A stretch of 64,000 nucleotides of DNA from Pseudomonas mandelii. Lineage in GTDB: Bacteria; Pseudomonadota; Gammaproteobacteria; Pseudomonadales; Pseudomonadaceae. Below the pieces are notes generated by a model. That model searched no databases and had not been told where the DNA came from. It saw nothing but the letters and a program-made list of their open reading frames with translations. Location: positions 189,611 to 253,610 of the forward strand of contig NZ_RCZA01000007.1 of NCBI RefSeq assembly GCF_006438925.1, given 5' to 3'. Shown piece by piece: positions 8,288-16,616 of this stretch. Numbering within the stretch: the first letter of the stretch is position 1; each line of letters begins with the position of its first letter. Position numbers and translations under genes: made by a program.

Positions 8288-9421
8288 TCATATCCAATTT
8301 ACATAAAACTGTACCAGCGCTGCGGCAAGATCCGCCTGCAAAGCTTGTTCCAGACACCACGCTTCGGCGTGTTTTTGCAGTTCTGGCCAGTGATTTCGGG
8401 TCGATTGCCAGTGCCCGGTCATATTGTCACCCGCATTCCACGCCCGCCAAAGACCGCTGATCGCCTCGCCGGCAGGCTCGGACAGGCCTTTGGTGTACAG
8501 CGCGAGGAAGGCGTCGAGCTTGTCCAGATGGATGTCTTCGTCCTGCTGATAGATGTGCCAGAGCAGTGGCCGGCCCGCCCATTGGGCGCGGACAAAGGAG
8601 TCTTCGCCGCGCACGGCATTGAAATCGCAGCACCAGAGCAGGTGATCGTATTGATCCTGTCGGACGAACGGCAGCACTTGCACGGTCAATTCACCGCGCA
8701 CATACACCGCGCCGGCCGCCAAACCATCCACACCGAGCCAACGTTCGACATCCCCAAGAATCCGGCCTTCGGGTACCAGCAGATGAGTGGGCGTCGAGTC
8801 GGCAGCCATTGCCTCGAGCCAGCTGGCCAGCCCGTTATTTTCGTAGGCAAACAGCGAGATCAACTGCGCACCTTGCGCACGATCAATCCCTAAGCCTTGC
8901 AGGAACTCTCGCTGAGCCTCGGGGTTTTGCTGAAACTGCTGACGACGCTCAAGCAATCCGCTTTCACGCAGCAAGCCACCGGTCCCCTTCTGAAACCCCG
9001 GAAAGAAGAAGAATTTTTGTACGCTCTTGTACTTCACCGACGGCAAGCCGTGGCAGCCGACGATCCAGTCCTCGGCACTCAGATAGTCGAGATTCATCCA
9101 CAGCGGCGGTTTTTCCCGCTCGGCCATGGCCTCCATGTAAGCACTCGGCAATTGGCAGGCAAACGCTGCGATCACTACATCAGCGGCTTCAGTGGGCTGC
9201 CAGTCGGCCGTCCACTGACACACTTCGACGCCCTGCTGCCATTGCTGTGAGGCATTGATGTCGATTTCCGGGCACAAGCGCTCGAAGGCCCGCAGATCAT
9301 CGACCCACAAACGCACCGCCACCGAATGTTCGGCCACCAGTTGTCGGGCCAGACGCCAAGTCACGCCGATGTCGCCAAAGTTGTCGACCACCGCGCAGAA
9401 GATATCCCAGCGGGCTTTCAT
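8288..9421 (-). CDS. earP: EarP, EF-P arginine rhamnosyltransferase
   Basis: Transfers rhamnose from dTDP-rhamnose to Arg32 of EF-P. The 377-residue protein has the GT-B-like EarP signature. With the ATG at 9421 the N-terminal catalytic aspartates fall at D13 and D17 (VVDNFGD), matching the numbering of the characterised P. putida enzyme, so I prefer this start over the ATG nine bases upstream. LFAYEN and the VRGEDSFVRAQWAGRP segment are the expected nucleotide-sugar site. It is paired with efp. Confidence 0.96.
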   Translation of the reverse strand: MKARWDIFCAVVDNFGDIGVTWRLARQLVAEHSVAVRLWVDDLRAFERLCPEIDINASQQWQQGVEVCQWTADWQPTEAADVVIAAFACQLPSAYMEAMAEREKPPLWMNLDYLSAEDWIVGCHGLPSVKYKSVQKFFFFPGFQKGTGGLLRESGLLERRQQFQQNPEAQREFLQGLGIDRAQGAQLISLFAYENNGLASWLEAMAADSTPTHLLVPEGRILGDVERWLGVDGLAAGAVYVRGELTVQVLPFVRQDQYDHLLWCCDFNAVRGEDSFVRAQWAGRPLLWHIYQQDEDIHLDKLDAFLALYTKGLSEPAGEAISGLWRAWNAGDNMTGHWQSTRNHWPELQKHAEAWCLEQALQADLAAALVQFYVNWI

Positions 9422-9554
9422 TTCAGGCATTCCAGGCTCCCGTTGGCAAAGGCGCCGATTGTCCTCATAAATTACCCCGTGCAGAAGAGCCGACGGCGAT
9501 TAATCTTCATGCGACAATCGCCACTCGCCCGCGACCACCCGCCAGGAGGCAGCC

Positions 9555-9965
9555 ATGCCCTACCGTCCCAACCCGCGCCGCCCGTTGCCGATCCAGCTCA
9601 ACGCCGTGCAACTGACCGGCAGCATTGCCCTGGGTGTGTGGCTGGGGTTTATTGCGATCGCGCTGACGTGCTGGCTCGCCTCTCGACTGTTGTTCAGCGA
9701 GCAGCTGGCGCCCGTGGCTGAAGCCGTGCAGCAACTGGCCAAGCCACCGGTGGTGGTGCAACCGGCACCGGATACTCCACCGCAGAGCCCGTTGTTTGAA
9801 CGGTACGAAGAGAACCTGCGCAAGAACGAGCAGCAGCAAAGGCTTGATCAGGCGCGCAGCAACAACCGCAATTTATCGAACCCCAAATGCCAGTTCTGGT
9901 TGCAACAGGACCAGACTGCACCCAGCGAAAAAAGCCGCGCCAACGTCCAGCAATTCTGCGATTGA
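9555..9965 (+). CDS. Hypothetical single-pass membrane protein
   Basis: A 136-residue protein with no recognised domain. Residues about 20-46 form one hydrophobic segment (GSIALGVWLGFIAIALT...), followed by a proline-rich linker (KPPVVVQPAPDTPP) and a charged, Q/N-rich tail with two cysteines (KCQFW and the terminal FCD). A GGAGG lies upstream of the ATG. The tail would lie in the periplasm or cytoplasm depending on topology, which I cannot decide. It is followed closely by the GreA-like gene. Confidence 0.7.
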   Translation: MPYRPNPRRPLPIQLNAVQLTGSIALGVWLGFIAIALTCWLASRLLFSEQLAPVAEAVQQLAKPPVVVQPAPDTPPQSPLFERYEENLRKNEQQQRLDQARSNNRNLSNPKCQFWLQQDQTAPSEKSRANVQQFCD

Positions 9966-9979
9966 TCAAGAAGCTCTCT

Positions 9980-10462
9980 ATGCACAAGCCGACCGTCCAC
10001 CAACTGATTCTCGACAAGCTGCGGATCGACCTCGACATCGCCGAACGCGCCGCACAAACCGCTTACGAAACCGCGACCCACGAAGAAAACATCGCTGAGA
10101 ACAAGTACGACACGCTGGGTCTGGAGGCGTCTTATCTGGCAGCCGGGCAGGCCAAACGAGTGGAAGAAATCAGGCAGTCACTGACGCTTTGCCAGAACCT
10201 GACGCTGCGACCTTACGACGATCAGCGTGGCATTGAAGTGGGCGCCCTGCTCGGCCTGGAAGACAAAAAGGGTCGTGAGCAATGGTTGTTTCTGGCCCCC
10301 GACGCGGCGGGTTTGAAGGTCGACCTGGTGGGGCAATGGATTACCGTCATCACCCCCCGCTCACCGCTGGGTAAAAGCCTGCTGGGCAAGTTCGAAGGGG
10401 ACGAGGTGGAGATTCTGGTGGCGGGTGCTCGGCAACAGTTTTCTGTTACCGAAGTGGTTTAA
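9980..10462 (+). CDS. GreA/GreB-like protein
   Basis: A 160-residue protein with a short helical N-terminal half and a C-terminal domain (about residues 75-160) resembling the FKBP-like domain of GreA/GreB/Rnk, including VEVGALLGLED and ITPRSPLGKSLLGKFEGDEVEI. Gre factors bind RNA polymerase and stimulate transcript cleavage; this protein has a divergent N-terminal coil, so cleavage activity is uncertain. The ATG at 9980 is 14 bases after the preceding gene, suggesting one operon. It converges on cysB. Confidence 0.75.
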   Translation: MHKPTVHQLILDKLRIDLDIAERAAQTAYETATHEENIAENKYDTLGLEASYLAAGQAKRVEEIRQSLTLCQNLTLRPYDDQRGIEVGALLGLEDKKGREQWLFLAPDAAGLKVDLVGQWITVITPRSPLGKSLLGKFEGDEVEILVAGARQQFSVTEVV

Positions 10463-10471
10463 AGCGGGAGA

Positions 10472-11446
10472 TTAATGGACCGGCAGTTCGACGCCGTCGA
10501 ACAGCTCTTCCAGCTCCTGCTTGTTGTGGCACTGGATGGCCTTGGCCATGACTTCGCGGGTCAGGTGCGGGGCGAACTTCTCGATGAAGTCGCACATGAA
10601 GCCACGCAGGAACGTGCCACGACGGAAACCGATTTTAGTAATGCTGGACTCGAACAAGTCGCTGGCATCAAGCATGACCAGGTCGCTATCGAGTTTGGCA
10701 TCGACCGCCATTTTCGCCACGATACCCACGCCCAGACCCAGGCGAACGTACGTCTTGATCACGTCGGCGTCGGCGGCGGTAAACACCACTTTCGGCGTCA
10801 GGCCGCGATGACTGAACGCTTCGTCGAGTTTCGAGCGACCGGTGAAACCGAATACGTACGTCACGATCGGGTATTCGGCCAGGGCTTCGAGGGTCAACTT
10901 CGACAGTTTGGTCAGCGGGTGGCCCTGAGGCACGACCACGCAGCGGTTCCAGCGATAGCACGGCATCATCACCAGATCACCGAACAGCTCCAGCGCTTCG
11001 GTGGCGATGGCGAAATCGACGGTGCCGTCAGCGGCCATTTCAGCGATCTGCATCGGCGAACCCTGGTGCATATGCAGGGCAACGTCCGGGTATTGCTTGA
11101 TGAAATTGCTGATCACCGGTGGCAACGCATAACGCGCCTGGGTGTGCGTGGTGGCGATCGACAGGGTGCCTTTCTTCTCGTTGGAGAATTCCTGGGCGAT
11201 CTGCTTGATGCTTTCAACCTTGCGCAGGATCTCGCCGGCGGTGGTGATAATGCGCTCGCCGGCCGGGGTGACGCGGGTCAGATGCTTGCCGCTACGGGCG
11301 AAAACCTCAACCCCCAATTCGTCTTCCAGCAGACGGATCTGCTTACTGATGCCCGGTTGCGACGTGTAAAGGCTTTGGGCTGTAGCGGAAACGTTGAGGT
11401 CGTGGTGCGCCACTTCCCAGATGTAGCGCAATTGTTGAAGCTTCAT
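10472..11446 (-). CDS. cysB: CysB, regulator of sulfur assimilation
   Basis: LysR-family activator of cysteine biosynthesis genes, responding to N-acetylserine. It is 324 residues, identical to the usual length. The helix-turn-helix spans about residues 1-60 (MKLQQLRYIWEVA, YTSQPGISKQIRLLE) and the effector domain carries TTHTQARY and the GVGIVAKMA segment typical of CysB. The upstream 70 bases are AT-rich (around 11490-11545), consistent with an autoregulated promoter, although I cannot mark an exact CysB site. Confidence 0.97.
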   Translation of the reverse strand: MKLQQLRYIWEVAHHDLNVSATAQSLYTSQPGISKQIRLLEDELGVEVFARSGKHLTRVTPAGERIITTAGEILRKVESIKQIAQEFSNEKKGTLSIATTHTQARYALPPVISNFIKQYPDVALHMHQGSPMQIAEMAADGTVDFAIATEALELFGDLVMMPCYRWNRCVVVPQGHPLTKLSKLTLEALAEYPIVTYVFGFTGRSKLDEAFSHRGLTPKVVFTAADADVIKTYVRLGLGVGIVAKMAVDAKLDSDLVMLDASDLFESSITKIGFRRGTFLRGFMCDFIEKFAPHLTREVMAKAIQCHNKQELEELFDGVELPVH

Positions 11447-11562
11447 ATGAATCCCTCAAAGCAGGTAGACGCCACGGGCATCAGCGACGGTATATAACTA
11501 TATTAATGGTTTGAAGAATAAATCTAGAACTTTTTTATCAAACTGCCACTATTCGTGTTCTG

Positions 11563-11688
11563 GTGTCCTGCCTCGTGAATACGTTCCTCTTTTGACGAGT
11601 GGCTGTTGATGCCAGGCGAGGAGCGGCAACGCAGCATGGCTGAAACAGACGCCGTCAAAGGAGGAACAGTATTTGCGAGGCAGGACAC
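11563..11688. other. Long imperfect hairpin element of unknown type
   Basis: Arms of 35-36 bases at 11563-11597 and 11653-11688 start with gtgtcctgcctcg and its exact inverse. The three substitutions between the arms would all be G-U pairs in a plus-strand RNA, and there is one bulge. A shorter inner stem (gctg...tgcc with ggca...cagc) continues toward the loop. The outer base overlaps the stop codon of the universal stress gene. It could be a structured RNA, a terminator of the minus-strand gene or a miniature inverted-repeat element. Confidence 0.7.
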
Positions 11689-12191
11689 TAGCGATCCCCT
11701 TGGCGACGACGTTCCACCAGCGGCACCAGATAGACCGGTACCCGAGACAGTTGCAACACCCGCGCCGCCGTCCGGCCCAAAGGCGTTTCTGCGCCAGCAC
11801 CATGGCTATGACTACCTACGATCAACAAATCCACGGAGAGTTTCTGCGCCTGGTCGAGAATCACCTGTGACGGATCGCCCTGAAGCACCCGCACTGCTTT
11901 GATCCGTTCCAGATCCTGCGACCCTTCATCCCCCAATTCTTCACGAAAGCTGTCGAGTACCCGCTGCTCGATGTTGGCAATCACCGTGTTCAAGCCTTGG
12001 CTGTGAAACTCATTCAACGCCTGCTCATCGAGATAACTCTGAAGCACCGACTCGGCAAACAGCCCCATCGGTTCAACGGCGTGCACCACGTAGAGATCGG
12101 CATTGAATGTTCGCGCCAGCGCCAAGGCATGCTGCATCACCAAAGGCGCGTACAGACCGAGGTCAGTGGCGTACAGCATCGAATGAATCAT
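11688..12191 (-). CDS. Universal stress protein (UspA family)
   Basis: A 167-residue single-domain USP with the N-terminal MLYATDLG strand and the ATP-binding motif GSHSHGAGAETPLGRTA near the C-terminus, so it probably belongs to the nucleotide-binding class. Such proteins support survival under stress. The gene lies upstream of cysB on the same strand with about 240 bases between them, filled mainly by a long hairpin whose end overlaps this stop codon. ATG at 12191 follows a GGAGG-type site. Confidence 0.92.
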   Translation of the reverse strand: MIHSMLYATDLGLYAPLVMQHALALARTFNADLYVVHAVEPMGLFAESVLQSYLDEQALNEFHSQGLNTVIANIEQRVLDSFREELGDEGSQDLERIKAVRVLQGDPSQVILDQAQKLSVDLLIVGSHSHGAGAETPLGRTAARVLQLSRVPVYLVPLVERRRQGDR

Positions 12192-12285
12192 ATGACCTCC
12201 TTGAGTGCCAACATGGCGGAGATTGATTCAGCTTAGCAGTGCCTTGGCGAGTACGACGTCCCGCGTAACGCGTTGAACCGTGGGC

Positions 12286-13191
12286 TTAAACCTTTTGCTC
12301 GTTGCTTATGCCATGCGGCACGTGGCCGGTGGCGACCACCTCACGGGCCAACTCGCAATGACCGGCCTGATCGTCGAAAAACACGTCGGCGGCAAAGGCT
12401 TCGAGAAACGCCGACTTGGTCAGGCCGCCCAGAAACAGCGACTCGTCCAGTCGAATGTCCCATTCGCGCAGGGTACGGATCACTCGTTCATGGGCCGGTG
12501 CCGATCGCGCTGTTACCAGCGCGGTGCGGATTGGACAGGCGTCTTCCGGGAACTCGCGCTGCAACAGATTGAGGGCGGCGAGGAAGCCTTTGAACGGTCC
12601 ACCGCGCAAAGGCTCGCGGGCGGCTTCACGCTCGCTGGCCTGAAACGCTTCCAGACCGCCGGACTGATAGACGCGCTCCGATTCGTCAGAAAACAGCACC
12701 GCGTCACCATCGAAGGCAATACGCAATTCATCACTGGCCGCACGGCTGGCGCCACCCGACAGAATGGTCGCCGCGGCGAAACCGGCATCCAGCGCACTGC
12801 GCACGTCTTCGGCATGCGTCGAAAGAAACAGGTCGCAGCCAAACGCCTTGAGGTACGGATAAGGACTGCGCCCGCCGACAAACGCCGCGCGGGAAATCGC
12901 CAGGCCATAGTGGTGGATCGAATTGAAAACCCGCAGGCCGGTGTCGGCACTGTTGCGCGACACCAGAATCACCTCGACTCGGGCGCGACCAAGGCTGGTA
13001 TTGAGGTTGAGGAGTTTTTGTACTAACGGAAATGCATCACCGGGCTCAAGGATTTCGTCTTCGTGTTCAATCTGATATTGCCGATAGGCTTCGACACCGC
13101 TCGACAGATAGACCTTGTGGCTTTCGCTCAGGTCAAACAGCGCACGCGAAGAAATCGCCAGCACCAGTTTGTCGTCGATAGTTTTTGCCAT
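12286..13191 (-). CDS. Cytosolic 5'-nucleotidase (cN-I family)
   Basis: A 301-residue protein of the 5'-nucleotidase family related to eukaryotic cN-I, expected to remove phosphate from nucleoside monophosphates such as AMP. Recognisable features are LAISSRALFDL at the N-terminus (the DxS-like position of the haloacid dehalogenase-type core), VILVSRNSADTGLRVFNSI, AFVGGRSPYPYLKAF and VFFDDQAGHC near the C-terminus, which supplies the metal-binding acidic residues. It begins 26 bases before the downstream end of the ketopantoate-reductase-like gene, on the same strand. Confidence 0.85.
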   Translation of the reverse strand: MAKTIDDKLVLAISSRALFDLSESHKVYLSSGVEAYRQYQIEHEDEILEPGDAFPLVQKLLNLNTSLGRARVEVILVSRNSADTGLRVFNSIHHYGLAISRAAFVGGRSPYPYLKAFGCDLFLSTHAEDVRSALDAGFAAATILSGGASRAASDELRIAFDGDAVLFSDESERVYQSGGLEAFQASEREAAREPLRGGPFKGFLAALNLLQREFPEDACPIRTALVTARSAPAHERVIRTLREWDIRLDESLFLGGLTKSAFLEAFAADVFFDDQAGHCELAREVVATGHVPHGISNEQKV

Positions 13192-13216
13192 GCCCTTCCC
13201 CCTCAGGATGATCGAC

Positions 13217-14173
13217 TCAGGTGTTACGTCGATCGATAAAACTCAAACTGCGATACAAGGCTTCGATTCGCGGCAACTCGCACCCTGCGGCCTTGGCTAC
13301 CGCCAGTGGCCGGGCGTAAATCGCATCCAGTTCAAGCGGTCGTTTGTGCAGAAAATCGTGGTACATGCTCGGCCAATAGTCCGGCATTTTCTCGGTCACC
13401 ATGAACAGATGATCGGCATAACCGGCCGGTACGTCGTGACCGCAGGCGATTGCTCCCTGAACCACTTCAGCCATCAGAGCCTTGATCAGTTCCCGACTGT
13501 CGGCATCGGTCATCAACGGCGTGGTGCTTGCCCCGAGCAGCACCGACAGACCGTTGTAGGGGATATTCCAGACCAGTTTTTGCCAACGCGCCTGATGCAG
13601 GTTCGCCATGGCCTGGGAATCGATGCCGGCGGTGCGGAACAGTCCGGCGCCCTCCTCGACAATCGCCATGCGCGCCTGCTCATCAGTTGCAGGGCCACTG
13701 TGATACCCAACATTCACCGCGCCGAGCGTCTGATGGGTGATGACGCCTGGTCCGTCGCGATGAACGCAGATAAAACAGAGCCCGCCAAGCAAATGCAGCG
13801 AATCAGGGAGCAACTCGCGCAGACTGTCCTCGACGTCCAGGCCATTTTGCAACAGCAGCACTTTGGCACCGGGCGCGGCCGCTTGAATGATGGCCGGCGC
13901 CAGTTGCGCGTTACTGGTGGTTTTCGCGCCCACCAGCAACCAGTCACAGGGCGGCATGTCTTCGGCCGTCGAGTACGCCTGAACCGGATTCAACGTCAGC
14001 GCGCCGTGCACCGCACTGTCGAGCTTCAACCCTTGCTCGGCCACCGCCGAAAACTCACTGCGCAACAGAAAATGCACATCGAAACCGGCACGCGCCAGCA
14101 TCAATCCGTAGAAACCGCCGATCGCGCCGGTACCGATAATACCGATTGTCGGTTTGGTCACTGCCCCCATCAT
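13217..14173 (-). CDS. Ketopantoate-reductase-like oxidoreductase
   Basis: A 318-residue NADP-dependent oxidoreductase of the PanE/ApbA family. Residues 9-22 contain the nucleotide-binding GIIGTGAIGGFYG; the central ARWQKLVWNIPYN supplies the catalytic lysine and asparagine of the family, and the C-terminal half is the all-helical domain. Pseudomonas genomes often carry several such paralogs, so a role in pantothenate synthesis is uncertain. Its start overlaps the end of the thioredoxin-like gene by four bases, suggesting translational coupling. Confidence 0.85.
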   Translation of the reverse strand: MMGAVTKPTIGIIGTGAIGGFYGLMLARAGFDVHFLLRSEFSAVAEQGLKLDSAVHGALTLNPVQAYSTAEDMPPCDWLLVGAKTTSNAQLAPAIIQAAAPGAKVLLLQNGLDVEDSLRELLPDSLHLLGGLCFICVHRDGPGVITHQTLGAVNVGYHSGPATDEQARMAIVEEGAGLFRTAGIDSQAMANLHQARWQKLVWNIPYNGLSVLLGASTTPLMTDADSRELIKALMAEVVQGAIACGHDVPAGYADHLFMVTEKMPDYWPSMYHDFLHKRPLELDAIYARPLAVAKAAGCELPRIEALYRSLSFIDRRNT

Positions 14174-14556
14174 GGCAACTCCTCTGCAATTCGACTCAAC
14201 GCCTGACCCACGGCTGCATTGAGCTCGGCACGGGTCAGGCGCGATTTTAGTGCCCCGAAGAATTCACCGTCGCGCACCACAAACAGCGCCGGCAAATAAA
14301 AAACCTGATAACGCTCGACCACCCCGCCATTGTTCCCGGCATCAATCCAGCACAGCCGATCGACGTCCAGATCGAGTCGTGGCAGTTGCTCACGGGCAAA
14401 ACGGCAACTGGCGCAGCCGACGCTGGTGAAAATGACCAGCGACACACCGCTCATCGCCAGCAGCCGTTGGTCGGCGTCGAAATCAGTCAGTTCCAATTCG
14501 ACCACTATACTGGGTGGAACAATGTCAGATGGCCGACACATGGAGTCCGTGTTCAT
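14170..14556 (-). CDS. Thioredoxin-fold protein with CASC motif
   Basis: A small thioredoxin-like protein (up to 128 residues). The active-site-like motif CASC lies in FTSVGCASCRFAREQLP, followed by the cis-proline loop FYLPALFVV. A redox role in the cytoplasm is inferred, since no signal peptide is seen. The start is uncertain: ATG at 14556 shares the CATG with the divergent PilZ-like start, and ATG at 14541 is five residues shorter and equally plausible. It overlaps the next gene by ATGA. Confidence 0.8.
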   Translation of the reverse strand: MNTDSMCRPSDIVPPSIVVELELTDFDADQRLLAMSGVSLVIFTSVGCASCRFAREQLPRLDLDVDRLCWIDAGNNGGVVERYQVFYLPALFVVRDGEFFGALKSRLTRAELNAAVGQALSRIAEELP

Positions 14557-14998
14557 GGGACGTTTTATTCCTCACCCTGACGATGTGCCCGTCGAATTAA
14601 CGTTGCTCAAACCTGAGTGTATTTCACGGCAACAGCTGCACACTATCAGCCTCGGGGGCATGGCTTGCAATTATCACCGGGCGTGGCGCCACGGTACGGC
14701 GCTGGAAGTTCGCATGCCGACCTTGAACCCCGACATGCGTTTTCTGGGCTATGTCGCCTGGTGCCTGCGACGCAAGCGCGGCTATCTGGTAGGCATTGCC
14801 TTTGTTGACGAACAGATGATGTTCAGTGCCCGGATGGGCGAGCAGGTGTGCCAGATCGAACGTTACTGCCGCCTGCATGACGCGCATGATGGTCTGCAGG
14901 AAACTCAGGCCCTGGCCCTCGAATGGGTCCAGGAACATGCCGACGAGTTCTCTCACGACACGGTTCGCAGGGCATTTGCGCAGGTTGTGCTGGATTAG
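14555..14998 (+). CDS. PilZ-like domain protein
   Basis: A 147-residue protein that I place tentatively in the PilZ family. The segment ISRQQLHTISLGGMAC resembles a degenerate PilZ core (R...S-x-G-G), but the canonical RxxxR pair is not clear, so cyclic-di-GMP binding is doubtful. GGAG lies nine bases before the ATG at 14555, which supports this start over ATGs at 14522 and 14540. A TATACT box at 14506-14511 may be its -10 element. It is divergent from the thioredoxin-like gene. Confidence 0.65.
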   Translation: MGRFIPHPDDVPVELTLLKPECISRQQLHTISLGGMACNYHRAWRHGTALEVRMPTLNPDMRFLGYVAWCLRRKRGYLVGIAFVDEQMMFSARMGEQVCQIERYCRLHDAHDGLQETQALALEWVQEHADEFSHDTVRRAFAQVVLD

Positions 14999-15000
14999 GA

Positions 15001-15048
15001 GGGGCATTCTCAATGGGTTCCCCCGTGGAAACTAATTGAGAATGCCCC
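15001..15048. terminator. 14-bp perfect inverted repeat after the PilZ-like gene
   Basis: ggggcattctcaat at 15001-15014 pairs exactly with attgagaatgcccc at 15035-15048 across a 20-base loop. No T-run of terminator quality follows (ttaaacc), so it may be a weak terminator or a protected 3' end. Confidence 0.6.
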
Positions 15049-15180
15049 TTAAACCGGTGTCTGCCCATTGTCGAGCCACGGTGTAACGCGCTAAGGTTCT
15101 GCTCCCCGACGCGCTTAATTTGCTGTGCTCCGCCGCGCGGGTTCGCTGGCGGCCGGCACCCGTGACCTGACGAGTAAACG

Positions 15181-16257
15181 ATGGCTGATTTACCGATCAA
15201 CGACCTAAACGTCGCCTCCAACGAGACGCTGATCACTCCCGATCAGCTCAAGCGTGATATCCCTCTGAGCGACGCTGCCCTGCGCACTGTCACCAAGGGC
15301 CGCGAAGTCATTCGCAACATTCTTGATGGCACCGACCACCGCCTGTTTGTTGTCATCGGGCCTTGCTCGATCCACGACATCAAGGCTGCCCACGAATACG
15401 CCGAGCGACTGAAGGCGCTTGCGGCAGAAGTGTCCGATACCCTGTATCTGGTCATGCGCGTGTATTTCGAGAAGCCACGCACCACCGTCGGCTGGAAAGG
15501 CTTGATCAACGATCCGTACCTGGACGACTCCTTCAAGATTCAGGACGGCCTGCACATCGGTCGTCAATTGTTGCTGGACCTGGCCGAGATGGGCCTGCCA
15601 ACCGCAACTGAAGCCCTCGACCCGATCTCCCCGCAGTACTTGCAGGACCTGATCAGCTGGTCGGCCATCGGTGCGCGCACCACCGAATCCCAGACTCACC
15701 GTGAAATGGCCTCCGGCCTGTCCTCGGCAGTCGGCTTCAAGAACGGCACCGACGGCGGCTTGACGGTCGCTATCAACGCCCTGCAATCGGTTTCCAGCCC
15801 TCACCGCTTCCTGGGTATCAACCAGGAAGGTGGCGTGTCGATCGTCACCACCAAGGGCAATGCCTACGGTCACGTGGTACTGCGCGGTGGCAACGGCAAG
15901 CCGAACTACGATTCGGTCAGCGTCGCGCTCTGCGAGCAAGCGCTGAACAAAGCGAAGATCAAGCCGAACATCATGGTCGATTGCAGCCACGCCAACTCCA
16001 ACAAGGACCCGGCCCTGCAACCGCTGGTGATGGAGAACGTCGCCAACCAGATCCTCGAAGGCAACCAGTCGATCATCGGCCTGATGGTCGAAAGTCACCT
16101 GAACTGGGGCTGCCAGGCGATTCCGAAAGACCTCGCCGACCTGCAATACGGCGTGTCGATCACCGATGCGTGCATCGACTGGACCGCCACCGAAAATACC
16201 TTGCGCAGCATGCATGCCAAGCTCAAGGACGTGCTGCCGAAACGCGATCGCAGCTGA
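15181..16257 (+). CDS. aroF: Class I DAHP synthase
   Basis: Type I-alpha 3-deoxy-D-arabino-heptulosonate 7-phosphate synthase, 358 residues. Visible motifs are VIGPCSIHD, MRVYFEKPRTTVGWKG, GARTTESQTHREMASGLSSAVGFKNGTDGG and the metal site VDCSHANSNKD. At the effector pocket it reads PHRFLGIN; the glycine matches the E. coli tyrosine-sensitive enzyme, whereas the phenylalanine-sensitive form has serine there, so I infer tyrosine inhibition. The 180 bases upstream hold no gene. A strong terminator follows. Confidence 0.96.
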   Translation: MADLPINDLNVASNETLITPDQLKRDIPLSDAALRTVTKGREVIRNILDGTDHRLFVVIGPCSIHDIKAAHEYAERLKALAAEVSDTLYLVMRVYFEKPRTTVGWKGLINDPYLDDSFKIQDGLHIGRQLLLDLAEMGLPTATEALDPISPQYLQDLISWSAIGARTTESQTHREMASGLSSAVGFKNGTDGGLTVAINALQSVSSPHRFLGINQEGGVSIVTTKGNAYGHVVLRGGNGKPNYDSVSVALCEQALNKAKIKPNIMVDCSHANSNKDPALQPLVMENVANQILEGNQSIIGLMVESHLNWGCQAIPKDLADLQYGVSITDACIDWTATENTLRSMHAKLKDVLPKRDRS

Positions 16258-16273
16258 TCACTTTTCGCCGCAT

Positions 16274-16306
16274 AAAAAAACGCCGGGCTTAACCCGGCGT
16301 TTTTTT
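16274..16306. terminator. Bidirectional terminator after aroF
   Basis: cgccggg (16281-16287) pairs with cccggcg (16293-16299); an A-run precedes and a T-run follows. It serves the class I DAHP synthase gene and the convergent GNAT gene. Confidence 0.9.
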
Positions 16307-16328
16307 ATGCGTTCGATTCTTTGAAAGG

Positions 16329-16616
16329 TTACTGGCTCAGCTTGGCTGCATGCCGCTGGTGGCGCTCCATGTAGCGTTCCACGTAGGAACACGATGGAAT
16401 GACGGTGTAACCCATTTCTTCAGCGTACTCCAACGCCTTCTCGGTCAAGGCTGCCGCAATGCCGCGACCACGCAGCGCGTTGGGCACAAAGGTGCGATAG
16501 ATATCCAGGGTCTGTTTCCCCAGATCCATATAGGTCAGGTAGGCACGATGACCGTCCACATTGGTCTCGAACTGATGACCAGCCTGGTCATGGTGGATGG
16601 ACAACGCCTCGCTCAT
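16329..16616 (-). CDS. Small GNAT-family N-acetyltransferase (YjdJ-like)
   Basis: A 95-residue acetyltransferase of the compact GCN5-related group (COG2388 type). The acetyl-CoA loop is RGRGIAAAL at about residues 49-57, followed by the ALEYAEEMGYTVIPSCSYVERYM helix-strand. The substrate is unknown. The ATG at 16616 has GGAG upstream and matches the family start; an in-frame ATG 22 codons further out is less likely. It converges on aroF across a shared terminator. Confidence 0.88.
   Translation of the reverse strand: MSEALSIHHDQAGHQFETNVDGHRAYLTYMDLGKQTLDIYRTFVPNALRGRGIAAALTEKALEYAEEMGYTVIPSCSYVERYMERHQRHAAKLSQ

Noticed and set aside
7547..8893. 448-codon plus-strand frame over efp and earP
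   Set aside because: It lies antisense to two certain genes. Long antisense frames are common in high-GC Pseudomonas DNA, and the product resembles no protein family.
15205..16215. 336-codon minus-strand frame over the class I DAHP synthase
   Set aside because: Antisense to a certain gene.
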